Shown here one piece after another: positions 23,558-36,100 of a DNA stretch of 64,000 nt. The DNA is taken from positions 620,001 to 684,000 of the forward strand of contig JANUWF010002024.1 of NCBI GenBank assembly GCA_026120185.1, given 5' to 3'. The translations under genes were made by a program, and so were the position numbers. Under the pieces are notes generated by a model. It ran no database searches. It was not told the origin of the DNA and saw nothing but the letters and a program-made list of their open reading frames with translations. The DNA is from Voacanga thouarsii (Eukaryota > Streptophyta > Magnoliopsida > Gentianales > Apocynaceae). How positions within the stretch are numbered: the first letter of the stretch is position 1; each line of letters begins with the position of its first letter.

Positions 23558-26500
23558 TGTAATACCCCACATTTTTATCTTCGATTACCTACTATTTGTA
23601 ATAGGATAAGAATCTATATCAATGGCTAGAACAAAAGATGACCAATGTAATGAAACGAATATTTTGGTATCATAATATCTTGTCGGGACCTGGATGTAAT
23701 TATTAGATTTGTTCTACTCGTACCCTAAATCTTCAGAAGGCTACTATTATTAATAAAATAAAAATTTGAGGATACAGCGAGAAGAGAAATGGACTAGTGT
23801 GATGAAACACACATTTTGGTGTAAATTATGCTATCTGGGTCGCAGAGGCATTTTTGTCATTTTGACCACACCCACGACTTTAATCACAAATTTGAACAAA
23901 TAGAGGAGGAATTGAAGAATTTAAACATTGTCAATGGATTCAGTAGAAGTTTTGAAGTTAAATGGTGAAGTAAAATATTTTTCCATTCCAAACCCGATTT
24001 TGGTCATTTTTGAGAAAAATTAGAAATGCGGGTAAAACTTGGATGTGCGGTGCTATGTGATTAGTGGATAGGGACATGTGTCACATTATGAGAGGTCATA
24101 TGAGATTTTATGCAACATAAAGCTTATCAAATAAGTTTTACAAAATAAATAAAAATAGGTGGACAAATGAAATTGCGACACATAGCGGATAGCCCACAAT
24201 TTGTGACCAAATGGTCACCAATTTGGACCATGTATAGCAGTGGAAGAGCTGAATTTCGGCAAGGAAATTCATCCATAAAGAGGGCAGAAAGAAAAGGAGG
24301 AGAAAAGAAAGAAATATGAAAGAAAAGATAAAGAAAATTGAGGAAATTAGAAAAGGAGAGAGAAAGAAAGAAGTATGTGTGTGTTCTTGGAGCAAAATCA
24401 AGCCTAGAGATCCCACATACAAGGAACAAGTTTATGCTTCAAGAATTAAAGTAATAGATCTCGTTACCTTGATTATTTTGGTATGAGTTTTAACATGAAA
24501 ACATGATTTTCATGTCTTGATTTTAGATCAAAATTTAGGGTTTGTAAACTTTGTGTATGAACCTTGTGTACGCTTATGTGTGCCGGCTACCTAGAAGGTT
24601 TATGGATAATATTTTGTGTGAGGAAGAACTAAATATGCATTACAATTTGAAGGATTGTTTTTGGTTGATGAGATGATGACCAAAGTAGAATGAAAATAGA
24701 GTTACTTGGTTGGAAAAATGAATTATACTAGCTTTTAATTAGAAGAAGTGAATTTATGTTGAATAACCATAACTCTTATGAACTATTGGAATCTGGAAAT
24801 CACAGAATTAAAGATGATTTGGAGGAAAATTGAATGAATTAATGATTCCAAGGTATTAAAGGCTAAAGGAGAACAAAGGAAAGCATGAATAGTGGAATTG
24901 AAGTAAAACAACTGGACTGTTTTTGTCCTGTATCATGTCACAGGAACTAAAAATCTGAAAAGAGCTTATACAAAATTAAATTTAAGAGTCTTACGGTCAT
25001 TTTGGTATATTATAGAGCCAAATCGGAGTTGTGTATTGAACGTTATATGCGAAACAAAATCGTGTGTCAAATAGTAAAATTCCAAAAAATTAGTCCGAAA
25101 ATGGATGAACTTAAGGATAATTAATTGTGTAATTTTGGATGAAATGAATGTAAATTATGAAGTGAATCCCTTGTATATGAAGGGAGAAAGGATGTGGAAA
25201 AATAAAAATAAAAGAATTGATCAAACGACGAAAAAATGACGTGAATGAAAGCTGAACGTTTTCCTTAACCGTCGGTTAACCATTAGCCCCGTTGGCTAAA
25301 TGTCGGTTAGACGTCGGCTACCCATCGGGCACGTCGACTGACCATTGGCTATTTTTAGGCCAAACACGATTTGACACGAAAACGATGTTTGGTGTAGGTT
25401 TGTTAGTAAACGGCCAACGGTTTGTTGAAAACAATAGAAACGATGATTGAATGGCCGTAAACGGAAAAGCGTTAATTAGGATACGAGGTGAGTCCCTTTG
25501 ATTTCTAAAACCTTTTGAAAGTTAGTGTGCTTCACTTTTCCATAAAATGCTATGCTTTGCTCCATTTTGGAAACCCCTAAATATGTTTAAGGTTTATCTA
25601 AGCAAGATTTATTTTTTGCCATTTTAGGCTTCAATGAACTTCTTAATTGGCTTGGAAACCTTAATGGATGATTAAAGCATGAATTTTGTGAATTTAGTCC
25701 TTTTGGATTAAATACTTGAGATTTCCAAAAAATGATGATTTTTGGAATCGGGTATTCATAAATTGACTAGAATGCTGTCATTGGAACATTTTATGAAAAT
25801 ATGTTTGGAAACATTGAATTTAATCCTTTTTTGGGATTAGAATTCTGGATTTCTTGAAATGAGTTCTTTTTAGAATTGGGTATTTGAAAAATAATCCAAA
25901 TGTCCTTATTGTGATGTTTTACGAAAACCATTAGAATTGGGTATTCAGTAAATGGTCGAAATATCTTTTTTGGAACTCTTGTGAACATTTTACAAATCGA
26001 GTATAGGTAAAATGACTCGAATGCCCTTGGAAATGGCTTTTATGATAGAGTACAAGTAAAATGACCCGAATACTTCTGGAAACTTGTTTTGATGTATGAA
26101 AAGAACTCTTTAACTTGTTTTGACATGGTTTTAGAAAATGATCTCTCTTGATGAGATTGACTTTTGAAAAACGACTTTTGATCTATAAAATTATTTTATT
26201 GGCCTAATGCGCCTATAGAATGAATTGATTGGCCCTACGGAGCTTATGTGAATATTGATCTAACTTGTAAGCCAGTGGGAACAAATTCTAAAAAGTGTTA
26301 TTTGCCCCAAAAATGTTTTGAATGAAAATCCTACGGGATTAGATAACCCTCTAGCCTAATCAGTTAGAACGGGTTGGTAGTGGCGACGTTAAGTACTCAA
26401 AGAGGACTTTGATCTTTGTACTAGCCTACGTTAAAGTTAGACGGCCTTAGTAACCTGGCCTAGTTTTAGGGATTGTCTTACTCCGAACGAGGTGACAGGA

Positions 26501-27373
26501 CATTGAGACAAGTCGTCTTAGCTAGCCATCTAGAGCCTATCAATTGACGTGCCTTATATGCACTTTGTGATTTGGGTTGTTCATGGGCTGGACTAGACAC
26601 CTGGCATTGCTTGGACCCCTTGCTACCTCGATAGTGATTGGCATCAGGATTGGGACCCCTGGCTTATGGTAGCCAGTAAAAAATTATGTGTTATGTGCAC
26701 TTATTAATTCTATGCTACAGTGTACTTATTTTCCAGCAACGCACGGATTGAGTACTAGAGGCGGTGGTCTCAGTACAATAATACATGGCATCGAAGGTAA
26801 GTCCTGCGGGACTTACATACAGGCCGACCTTCTGTTGGAGAAGTGCTTGTGATTTGAAAACTGGGGCAACGATTTGAAATCTGAAATACTATTTTCCAAA
26901 AATGATTAAGCCCGAATAAACTCTTCATTAGATAGTTTTGGAATTATTTCCAACGAACAAATGATATGTTATTCCACAAAAGTTTAATGTACTCTGTCTC
27001 TTTACTAAAGCACTACCACACACGGGACTAACTAGGTGATTTTTCACTCACGCGTGTCTTTTATTTTACCATTATGTAGGATCTAGAGTTGAGTAGACCT
27101 ATGTATAGGATGACAATACCACAGTGACAGCAGTTTAGGTCCCAACATTCCCCTTTTAATAATGTACCTTAATACTGATGTTGAATGAAAAATTTTCATG
27201 AACTTGATTCTCTGTTGTATATATATGTAACCATCAGTGTAGGATGTGTGTATAGATCTGGACCTTGTACACTCTGTTGGTTTTTCGTTATAAAGATCCC
27301 TTATTTGGGTAACTTGATGGGGCTACACCTAGTATTGATATGCTTCCGCCGTTATCTTGGTAGGAGTGTTACA
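23558..27373 (+). repeat. 5' LTR of the Tekay-type gypsy
   Basis: Collinear with 32214-36095. A short (TG)5 tract near 24376 corresponds to the 53-base TG tract of the partner. A CpG-rich array of TCGGTTA/TTGGCTA words lies at 25268-25350. Confidence 0.93.
25268..25350. repeat. CpG-rich degenerate short-repeat array in the LTR
   Basis: Words such as GTCGGTTAACCAT, GTTGGCTAA, GTCGGTTAG and GTCGGCTACCCATCGG follow one another in a GC-rich patch inside an AT-rich LTR. The partner LTR carries a similar, slightly longer patch at 33968-34070. The words resemble plant MYB-type target sites, but that is inference. Confidence 0.6.
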
Positions 27374-27374
27374 A

Positions 27375-27386
27375 TTGCTATCAGAG
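27375..27386 (+). other. Primer binding site (Tekay-type gypsy)
   Basis: TTGCTATCAGAG one base after the LTR end is a slightly mutated tRNA-iMet PBS. Confidence 0.78.
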
Positions 27387-27447
27387 ACTAGTTTTATAGA
27401 ACTGTAGTATCGGTATAAGGAATGATAGACCCTTTCATTGTGGATGT

Positions 27448-28770
27448 ATGACGGATATGAGTGATAAGGGCAAACACCCAATAGATGAGTGTAGTAATGA
27501 TAAGAAGATTAGGACGGTCTACCAAGCAGGCATACTGGGACATTTTATCTTGACAAGACCTAGCCCTGGCCGCCATCATGCACCCCGTCTCGCCGGGAGC
27601 TCGTTCGTTCCAGCATTACCCATTGTTACTCTGTTTGTGATTGACCTTAGCTTAGATAGGAAACTTACTCCCGAGAGGACATCGTCGCCACATGGTCAGA
27701 TTGAAAAGGTAGGTGACGATTCTGAAAAGGTTGAGGCAGTATTGAACCATGCCATCAGGAGGACGATAAGGAGGACAGTATCGCCGATGGTGCAATGTTG
27801 TCTGAGGATGATGAGGAGGTATTTGGTAGGGATATTTTGGGAGTATTAGAGGAAGAGATTCCAGGACTGGAGGTTGTTGAGGCTAGAGGGGATCAGGAAG
27901 TACCCGAGGTAGTGATGCCTATACTCGAGCTCGAGGAGCTCAAGGAGGAACTGGAGATAAACCCAGAGATGTTGTCTTGGTGACACCCTAATATGGATGG
28001 AGATGAGAGATTTAATGCAACTGAGTCCTACATGATTTCTACTAATTCAGGACCTCCCGTTTCAGATAGTGATAATGATGAGCTGGAAGATGAGATGTGG
28101 ATATATGTAGTAGGATATGTACAATTCGGCCAGTGTTTATGATTATGTGCTTGACACATAAATTTTGTACTAACTTTGTGTTTGATGAGAATAAGTATAT
28201 GTTATGATCCTGCTATGTGCACTATTGCCCTTTTGTGCCTACTCTTGAGTTATATTATATCGTTTTACCAGCAAAATTGTATAAACTGTACAGATGTCTC
28301 CTAAATGAACTTTTGGATTATCATCGCGAATTACTCAAAATAACACTAAGCTAATAGTGAAGGAACTGCATATGGAAGGTCCCCACTTTGTAACTTTGGA
28401 CAATCCTATGTTTTAAACTTTTAGAAAATGACTAATATCATTTAACAATTGGCTGAGGCTATTACTAGAGTCAATGAGAATACTGTAATAAATGAGAATA
28501 TGAGTAGGAGAAATTGAAATGGACTTCAGAGTATGAGTTAGAAAAGACTTAGAGACCTCGATGGCAAAAGAAAGGCAAGATGTAAAGGAGGGAAGGCCTG
28601 ACTAAAGGACAACCCTCTTTTAGATGCTTTAATTGTAAGAGATAGGGCATAAGAAATTCAATTGCCCTCACCCTCGAAGGATAAGAGGATGGAGTCGACT
28701 TGGAAAGAAATAATCAGGGGCAAAGGTCAGGACTAGAAAGAAAGAACCTAAGATAAGCTTCTATCTCTAG
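27448..28770 (+). pseudogene. Tekay-type gag remnant
   Basis: Gag builds the particle. The first open piece (27448-27849, 133 aa) overlaps a second acidic piece (27795-27983) in another frame; then frames are closed until a zinc-knuckle-like stretch at about 28630-28670. There the C-F-N-C half and the G-H-K-K-F-N-C half are in different frames with a stop between, so the CX2CX4HX4C knuckle is broken by a stop and a shift. The start at 27448 is simply the first long open Met. Confidence 0.72.
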
Positions 28771-28792
28771 ACCTAGACCTGTTAAACCACAA

Positions 28793-29250
28793 TTGAATAT
28801 TCGAGTGGTTGCATTAGAAAAGACGGATAATCATGCCACAGTAGTGGAAGGTACGCTCCTTATTTTGAATCATAATGCTAAAGTAATGGTAGATCCCGGT
28901 TCTTTGCATTCTTTTGTTGCCAATACATTTCTTGATGCTTTAGGGGATAGATGGAAAAGAAACTTCATTATGAAATGCTTGTTAGTATCCCATTGGGAAA
29001 GTAAATGAATAGTGAGAAAGTACATAAGAAATGTAAGACTTTGACGGAGATGAATTATTAGGAGAAGATTTGATATGTTTGCCCATAGAGGATTATGATG
29101 CTATCTTGGGCATGGATTGGCTATCTCAACATCATGCCTAAATTGACTGTAGACATAAGATAGTACAATTTCATCGGCCTAGGAAACTTATATTGGAATT
29201 AGTATGTGAGATTGGAAGGAAAAGTAATGCTTTTATATCATGACTCAAGG
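28793..29250 (+). pseudogene. Tekay-type protease remnant
   Basis: A 71-aa open piece (28793-29008) carries V-M-V-D-P-G-S-L-H-S-F with the active-site-like D-P-G at 28892-28900, typical of Tekay/Del proteases. After its stop, I-L-G-M-D-W-L (about 29104-29124) marks the end of the protease domain in another frame. Confidence 0.82.
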
Positions 29251-29329
29251 CCCAAAAGATGATTAGGAAAAGGTGTACTGGGTACTTGGCTTATGTGATT
29301 AATTAGCCAGAAGAGGTTAAGAAACCTGA

Positions 29330-30560
29330 AGATATTCCTGTTGTGAATGAATATTTAGATATTTTTCTAGCAGAATTGAAAGAATTGCCACCGGGGAGAG
29401 AAGTAGAGTTTTCCATTGATTTAGTGCCATCGGTAAAACCAATTTCAAGAGCTCCTTATAAAATGATACCTATAGAATTACAAGAGCTTCAGAAATAAGT
29501 ACAGGAATTAATGGAGCAAGAATTCATTCAGCCTAGTACTTCACCTTAGGGAGTACCTATATTGTTTGATAAAAAGAAAAAAGAGTCACTACGGATACAT
29601 ATAGATTAGCGAGAGTTGAATGCAGTGACAGAAAAGAATAAATATCCATCGCCCATGGTTGATGAATTGTTTAATCAGTTACAAGGAGCAGAATGATTCT
29701 CAAAGTTAGACTTGAGGTAAGGATATTACTAAGTTAGAATTCGGGAAGAAAATGTATCGAAAACTGCACTTAACACACGATATAGACCTTTTGAGTTTGT
29801 AGTGATGTCATTTGGTGTATGCCTTTTGGTGTTACTAACGCCCCTCCTGTCTTCATAGATTTGATACACCAAACGTTTCAGCCTTACTTAGATAGTTTGT
29901 GGTTATATCCAAAGATCCCTAAGAGCATGAATAACATCTTTAAAAAGTATTAAGAAAGATAAATGAGACTAAACTATATATAAAATTCAGTAAGTATGAG
30001 TTTTGGCTACAAAAAGTAGCACTCTTGGGACATGTGATATCCCAAAAACGGGATTACAATAGATCCTGTGAATGTTGAAGCAATGGTGAATTGGAAACGT
30101 CCCGAGACTCCAACTGAAATATGAAATTTTCTGGTATTAGCAGGATATTATTGGAGACTTATTGAAGGATTTTCTAAGATAACTTCACCTTTGATAAGAC
30201 TCACCTAAAAGAAAGTTCTTTGTGTTTGAACCAAAAAGTGTGAGAGAAATTCCCAAGAGCTGAAGAAAAGGTTAAGTTTTGCTCCTGTTTTGGTATTACT
30301 GATGATAAACGAACTTTCTGCAGTAAACATAGATGTATCAAAGGAAGGATTGGGAGGAGTATTGGTGGAAAAGAAAAAAAATGTGATAGCTTAGATCTCT
30401 AGAAAACTGAAACCCCAAGAAGAGAATTACCCTTCATATGACCTGGACTTAGCTGCTATTGTGTCTGCCCTTAAGACATGGAAACATTATTTGTATGGGG
30501 CTAAGTTTAAAGCCTTCACCGACCATAAAAGCTTGAAGTATATTTTACCCAGAAGGATTT
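29330..30560 (+). pseudogene. Tekay-type reverse transcriptase and RNase H remnant
   Basis: RT palm motifs are visible: L-P-P-G-R-E-V-E-F near 29385, I-S-R-A-P-Y-K-M near 29440 and Y-R-P-F-E-F-V-V-M near 29785. Where the F/YXDD catalytic box should follow (29890-29950) the translation reads D-S-L-W-L-Y-P, so the catalytic Asp pair is missing. The thumb region contains W-K-R-P-E-T-P-T-E-I and A-G-Y-Y-W-R-L-I-E-G-F-S-K-I. RNase H shows D-V-S-K-E-G-L-G-G-V-L-V-E, E-E-N-Y-P-S-Y-D-L-D-L and F-T-D-H-K-S-L-K-Y-I. Many stops occur. Confidence 0.87.
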
Positions 30561-30582
30561 GAACATGAGACAACGTTAGTAC

Positions 30583-32160
30583 ATGGAATTTTTGGAAGAA
30601 TTCCAGTGTCCAATTAAGTATCATCCTAGAAAAGAAAACACAGTAACAGATACCCTTAGTAGGGAGGCAAATTTATCAGCTCTCTGGATATTACGAATTC
30701 TAGAATTGGAAGCATTTGCAGTAGATGGAAGAATGAGGTTAAGTAATATTTCCATGCAACTTGCTTTCTTACAACAATTGAAAAAAGAACAAGATAAGGA
30801 TGAAGAGTTGCAAAGGTTAGTGCAACAAGAGGCAAGTAAAGGAGGAGATAAGTTTCAAAGGGACAATGATGGAATTATCTATTATTGAGATTGGTATTGT
30901 ATCTCAGAACGGTCAACGATAAGGTAAGATATTTTAACAAAAACACATCGGAGTAAGTATACCATCCATTCAGGAGAATTAAAGATGTATCATGACTTGA
31001 AATGGCATTATTGGTGGAATATTTTGAAGAAGGATATTTTAGACTTTGTAGCTCGATGTTTAATTTGTCAGCAAGTAAAAGTTAACCCGCAATGGCCTGG
31101 AAGGTTACTACAACAATTATCTACTCCATCATGGAAATGGGACGGAATTATTATAAATTCATTACGGGATTACCTATGGTAGTAGAACAGCGAAATACTA
31201 TATAGGTGATAGTGGATCAAATAACTAAGTCTACTCATTTCATCCTCATTAACTAACAAAATTCCCTAGAGAAGTTAAGGGAAATCTATATGGAGAAAGT
31301 AATCAAACTACATGAGTAATCTCTAGTATAATGTCAGATGGAGATCCTAGACTTACCTCGGAGCTGAATTAAATTGCAATAGAGATATGAGACAACATTA
31401 AAGTTTAGTACAGCAGTGCACCCATAAGCGGATGGATAGACTGAACGAGTGAATAGAGTTTTGGAAGTCATGTTGAGGACCTATACTTTGGATTTTAGAA
31501 CTAAGTGGATTGATAATTTAGCATATATAGAATTCGTATACACTAATAGTTATCAATCAACAATTAGAATGGCCCTATTTGAAGCTCCATATGAAGGAAA
31601 ATGTAGGCTACGACGAAGGACAAGGGAATAAAATGCCTTCGATCCTAAAAAGTTTGACAGGCTATGGAGATGATCAAAATTAAGTTAGAGGCAGTTTAGA
31701 ATAGATAGAATAGTTATGCGGATCAACATAAGAGAGATTTGGAATTTGCAGAAGAAGTTCGTATATTCTTGAAGTTGACTCCACAATGACAATTGGAAAT
31801 TAAAGGACTAAGAAAAAGCTGGCACCCAGGTACATTGGACCATTCCCTATTGTCGAGAGGGTTGGGAAAGTGAATTATCGATTAGAGTTACCAATAGAAT
31901 TTTAAAGTATTCCTGATGTATTCCATGTTGCCCAACTTCAGAAAATACGTAGACGATCTCGCTCATATTTTGAATGAAGAGTTTATTGAGATGACTCTAA
32001 GCTAAAAGTATAAGAAAAAGCCTATTAAGATCTTCGAGTATACTAAAAATGGTGTGCGGAATAAAGAAAATTTCACTTGTAAAAGTATTGTGGAATCATC
32101 ATCCAGTGCAAGATGCAACTTAGGAAACGGAAGCGAAGATGTTGAAAAGTATCCATAATT
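30583..32160 (+). pseudogene. Tekay-type integrase with degenerate chromodomain tail
   Basis: Open pieces lie at 30583-30888 (Y-H-P-R-K-E-N-T-V-T-D-T-L-S-R at the RNase H-integrase joint), 30985-31182 (M-Y-H-D-L-K-W-H-Y-W-W, then C-L-I-C-Q-Q-V-K of the zinc-binding HHCC region) and 31449-31631 (catalytic core end). The C-terminal stretch about 31960-32150 contains K-P-I-K-I-F-E-Y and E-D-V-E-K-Y-P at spacings typical of the chromodomain in Tekay elements, but it is badly decayed. The chromodomain normally guides integration into heterochromatin. It is non-functional because of several frame breaks. Confidence 0.83.
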
Positions 32161-32199
32161 ATTCAAGGTATAAGCCAATTTCGAGGACGAAATTTTTTG

Positions 32200-32213
32200 T
32201 AAGGAGGGGAGAA
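32200..32213 (+). other. Polypurine tract of the Tekay-type gypsy
   Basis: TAAGGAGGGGAGAA lies immediately before TGTAATACCCC at 32214, as expected for the plus-strand primer. Confidence 0.85.
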
Positions 32214-33024
32214 TGTAATACCCCTATTTTTATCTTCCATTGGCTACTATTTATAATAGCATGAGAATCTGTATCAATGGCCAAAACAAAAGATGACCAG
32301 TGTAATGAGACAAATATTTTGGTATCATAATATCTTGTCAGGACCTAGATGTAATTATTCGATTTGTTCTACTAGTACCCTAAATCTTCAGAAGGCTACT
32401 ATTAATAATAAAATAAGAATTTGAGGGTACGCGAGAAGAGAAATGGACCAGCGCAGTGAAACACACGTTTTGGTGTAAATTATGCTATCAGGGTCGCCGG
32501 AAGCATTTTCGTCATTTTGATTGTGCCCGCGACTTTGATCTCAAATTTGACCAAATAGAGAAGGAATTGAGGAATTTAAGTATTGCTAATGGATTCAGTA
32601 GAATTTTTTAAGTTGAATGGTGAAGTAAAATATTTTTCCATTCCGGACCCAATCTTGGTCATTTCTAAGAAAAAATAGAAATGCGGGTAAAACTTGGATG
32701 TGTGGAGCTATGTGATTGGTGGATAGGGATGTGTCACATTATGGGAGGTTGTATGAGATTTCATACAACATAAATCTTATCAATTAAGTTTTACAAAATA
32801 AATAAAAAAATAGGTGGACGAATAAAATTGCAACATGTGGTGGATAGCCCACAATTTGTGAACAAATGGTCACCAATTTAGACCATGTATGGTAGTGGAG
32901 AAGCTGAATTTCAGCAAGGAAATTTGTCCATAAAGAGGGCAAAAAGAAAAGGAAGAGAAGAGAAAGAAAAATGAAAGAAAAGATAGAGAAAATTGAGGAA
33001 AATTGGAAATTGAGAGAAAGAAAG

Positions 33025-33025
<1 letters not shown>

Positions 33026-33078
<53 letters not shown>
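33026..33078. repeat. (TG)n microsatellite in the 3' LTR
   Basis: About 26 TG units. The matching place in the 5' LTR has only about five units (24376-24385), so it expanded or contracted after the LTRs became separate copies. Confidence 0.95.
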
Positions 33079-33079
<1 letters not shown>

Positions 33080-33967
33080 CTTGGTGTTCCTGGCGCAAGG
33101 CTAAGAGATCCCACATACAAGGTAAAAGTCTATGCTTCAATAATTAAAGTCATAGATCTCATTACAGTGATTATTTTGGTATGAGTTTCAATATAAAACA
33201 TGATTTTCATGTCTTGATTTTAGATCAAAAGCTAAGGTTTGTGAACTTTGTGTATGAACCTTGTGTATGCTTATGTGTGCCGACTACCTAGGAGGTTTAT
33301 GGATAATGTTTTGTGTGAGGAAGAACTAAATATGCATGGTAGTTTGAATGATTGCTTTTGGTTAATGAGATGATGACCAAAGTAGAATAAAAATAAAAGT
33401 TACTCGGTTGCAAAAATGAAATAAACTATCTTTTCATTAGAAGAAGTGAATTTGTGTTAAATAAGCATGACTCCTGTGAGATATTGGAATTTGGAAATCA
33501 CAGAATTAAAGATGATTTGGAGGAAATTTTAATGAATTAGTGGTTCCAAGGTGATAAGGGCTAAAGGAGAACAATGGAAAGCATGAATAGTGGAATTGAA
33601 GTAAAACTACTAGGGTTGTTTTTGCCATGTAGCATGTCACGGGAACCAGAAATCTGAAATAAGCTTATATAGTATTAAAGTTAAGAGTCTTATGGTCCTT
33701 TTGGTATATCATAGAGCCAAATCGAAGTTGCAAATTGAAAGTTATGTGTAAAACAAAATCGTGTGTCAAATAGTAAAATTCCAGAAAATTAGTCCGAAAA
33801 TGGATGAACTTAAGGATGATTAATTGTGTGATTTTGGATTAAATGAATGTGAATTATGAAGTGAATCCCTTGTATATAAAGGGAGAAAGGATATGGAAAA
33901 AGGAAAATTAAAGAATTGATCAAATGATGAAAAAAACGACATGAACGAAAGTTGAACGTTTTCCTTT

Positions 33968-34070
33968 ACTGTCGGTTAACCATCGGCCCCCCTGTTGGCT
34001 AATCGTAAACACCGGTTGCACGTTGGCTACCTGTCGGACTCGTTGACTGGACGTTGGCTAACCGTCGGCC
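33968..34070. repeat. CpG-rich degenerate short-repeat array, second copy
   Basis: Counterpart of 25268-25350 with words GTCGGTTAACCATCGG, GTTGGCTAA, CGTTGGCTACC and CGTTGGCTAACCGTCGG. It is retained in both LTRs despite general decay. Confidence 0.6.
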
Positions 34071-36100
34071 ATTTTTCAGCCAAACACGATTTGACCTAAA
34101 AATAATATTTGGCGTAGGTTTATCTGTAAAAAGCCAACGGTTCGTTAAAAACAATAGAAACGATGATTGAATGGCCGTAAACAGAAAAGTGTTAATTAGG
34201 ACACGAGGTGAGCCCATTTGATTTCTAAAACCTTTGAAAGCTAATGTGCTTCACTTTTCAATGAAATGCTATGTTTTATTCCGTTTTGAAAATCCCTGAA
34301 TATGTTTAAGTTTTATCTGAGCAAGATTTATTTTATACCATTTTGGGCTTGAATGAACTTCATAATTGTCTTGGAAGCCTTAATGGATGATTAAAGTACG
34401 AATTTTGTAAATTTAGTCCTTTTGGATTTAATCCTGAGATTTTCAAAAAATGATGATTTTTGGAATTAAGTATTCATATATTGACTGGAATGCCTTTATT
34501 GGAACATTTTATAAAAATGTGTTTGGAAACTTTGAATTTAATCCTCTTTTGAGATTAGAATTTTGAATTTCTTAAAATGAGTTCCTTTTGGAATCGGGTA
34601 TTTAGAAAATAATCCAAATGTCCTTGTTGGGATGTTTTATGGAAACCTTTGGAATTGGGTATTCGGTAAATGACCGAAATATCTTTATTGAAACTCTTGT
34701 GAACATTTTGCAAATTGGGTATGGATAAAATGACCCGAATGCCCTTGAAAATAACTTCTATGATTAAGTACGAGCAAAATGACCCGAATACTCCTAAAAA
34801 CTTATTTTGATGTATGAAAAGAATTCTTTAACCTGTTTTGACACGGTTTTGAAAAATGATCTCTCTTGATGAGATTGACTTTTGAAAAATGACTTTTGAT
34901 CCCTGAAATTGTTTTATTTGCTTGATGTGCCTATGGAATGAATTGATTGGCCCTGCAAAGCCTATGTGAACATTGATCTGACTTGTGAGTTAGTGGGATC
35001 AAATTCTAGAAAGTGTTACTTGCCCCAAAAATGTTTTGAATGAAAATCCTACGGGATCAGATAACCCTCTAGCCTGATCAGTCAGAACGGGTTGGTAGTG
35101 GTGACGTTGAGTACTTAGTGAGGATTTTGATCTTTGTACTAGCCTACGTTAGAGTTAGATGACCTTAGTAACCTGACCTAGTTCTAAGGATTGTCTTACT
35201 CCTAAAAGGGTGATAGGACATTGAGACGAGTCGTCCTAGCTAGCTGTCTAGAGCCTAGCAATTGTCATGCCTTGTGTGCACTTTGTGATTTTGGTTGCTC
35301 ACGGGTTGGGCTGGACACGTGGCGTTATTCGAACCCCTTGCTGCCTCAATAGTGATTGACGTCAGGATTAGGACCCCTGGCTTATGGTAGAAAGTAAAAG
35401 ATTATGTGCTGCGTGCACTTGTTGATTATAGTATGCTATGGTGTACATATTTTTTGGCGATGCACGGATTGAGTACTAGAGGCGGTGGTCTCAGTACAAT
35501 GATACGTGATGCCGAAGGCGAGACCCATGGGACTTGTATACATGCCAACCTTCTATTGGAGAAGTGCTTGTGATTTGGAAACTGGGGCAACGATTTGAAA
35601 TCTGAAATACTGTTTTCCAAAAAAAATTGAGTTTTGAATAAACTCTTCTTTAGAGAGTTTTGGAATTGTTTCCAACGAACAAATGATATACTATTTCACA
35701 AAAGTTTTATGTACTCTGTATTTTTACTAAAGTAATAGCACACATGGGACTCACTGGGTGATTTTTCACTCACACGTGTATTTTATCTTACCTTTTTGTA
35801 GGATCTAGAGTTGAGCAGACCTACGGATAGGAGGACGATACCATAGTGATAGCAGTTTAGGTCCAAATATTACCCTTTTAATAATGTACCTTATTACTGA
35901 TGTTGAATGAAAAATTTTCATAACCAAGAGTCTCCGTTGTATATATATGTGACAATCAATTTAGGATGTGTGTATGGATCTGGACCTTGTATACTTTGTT
36001 AGTTCTTCATTATAAAGACCCTTTGTCTGGGTAATTGGATGGGGCGACACTCGATGTTGATATGCTTCCACTATTATCTTGGTAGGGGTGTTACAAAAAG

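Larger units (their letters stand above)
23558..36095 (+). mobile_element. Tekay/Del-type Ty3/gypsy (chromovirus) retrotransposon, full length, decayed
   Basis: Two very long LTRs (23558-27373, 3,816 bp; 32214-36095, 3,882 bp) start TGTAATACCCC and end GTGTTACA. A perfect TSD, AAAAG, flanks it (23553-23557 and 36096-36100). The PBS follows the first LTR and the polypurine tract AAGGAGGGGAGAA precedes the second. Between them the plus strand carries remnants of gag, protease, RT, RNase H, integrase and a chromodomain-like tail in gypsy order. Long LTRs of this type and the chromodomain fit the Tekay/Del lineage. Frequent stops and loss of the RT catalytic box make it inactive. It sits in the leader of the outer copia. 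Confidence 0.94.
32214..36095 (+). repeat. 3' LTR of the Tekay-type gypsy
   Basis: Collinear with 23558-27373; the 66-bp length difference is partly due to the longer TG tract (33026-33078). It is followed by TSD AAAAG. Confidence 0.93.

Noticed and set aside
27185..27391. 68-aa plus-strand frame before the Tekay gag
   Set aside because: It sits at the end of the 5' LTR and crosses the PBS; it is not a gene.
32784..33140. 118-aa open frame with a His-Thr repeat
   Set aside because: It is only the TG microsatellite read on the minus strand inside a gypsy LTR.
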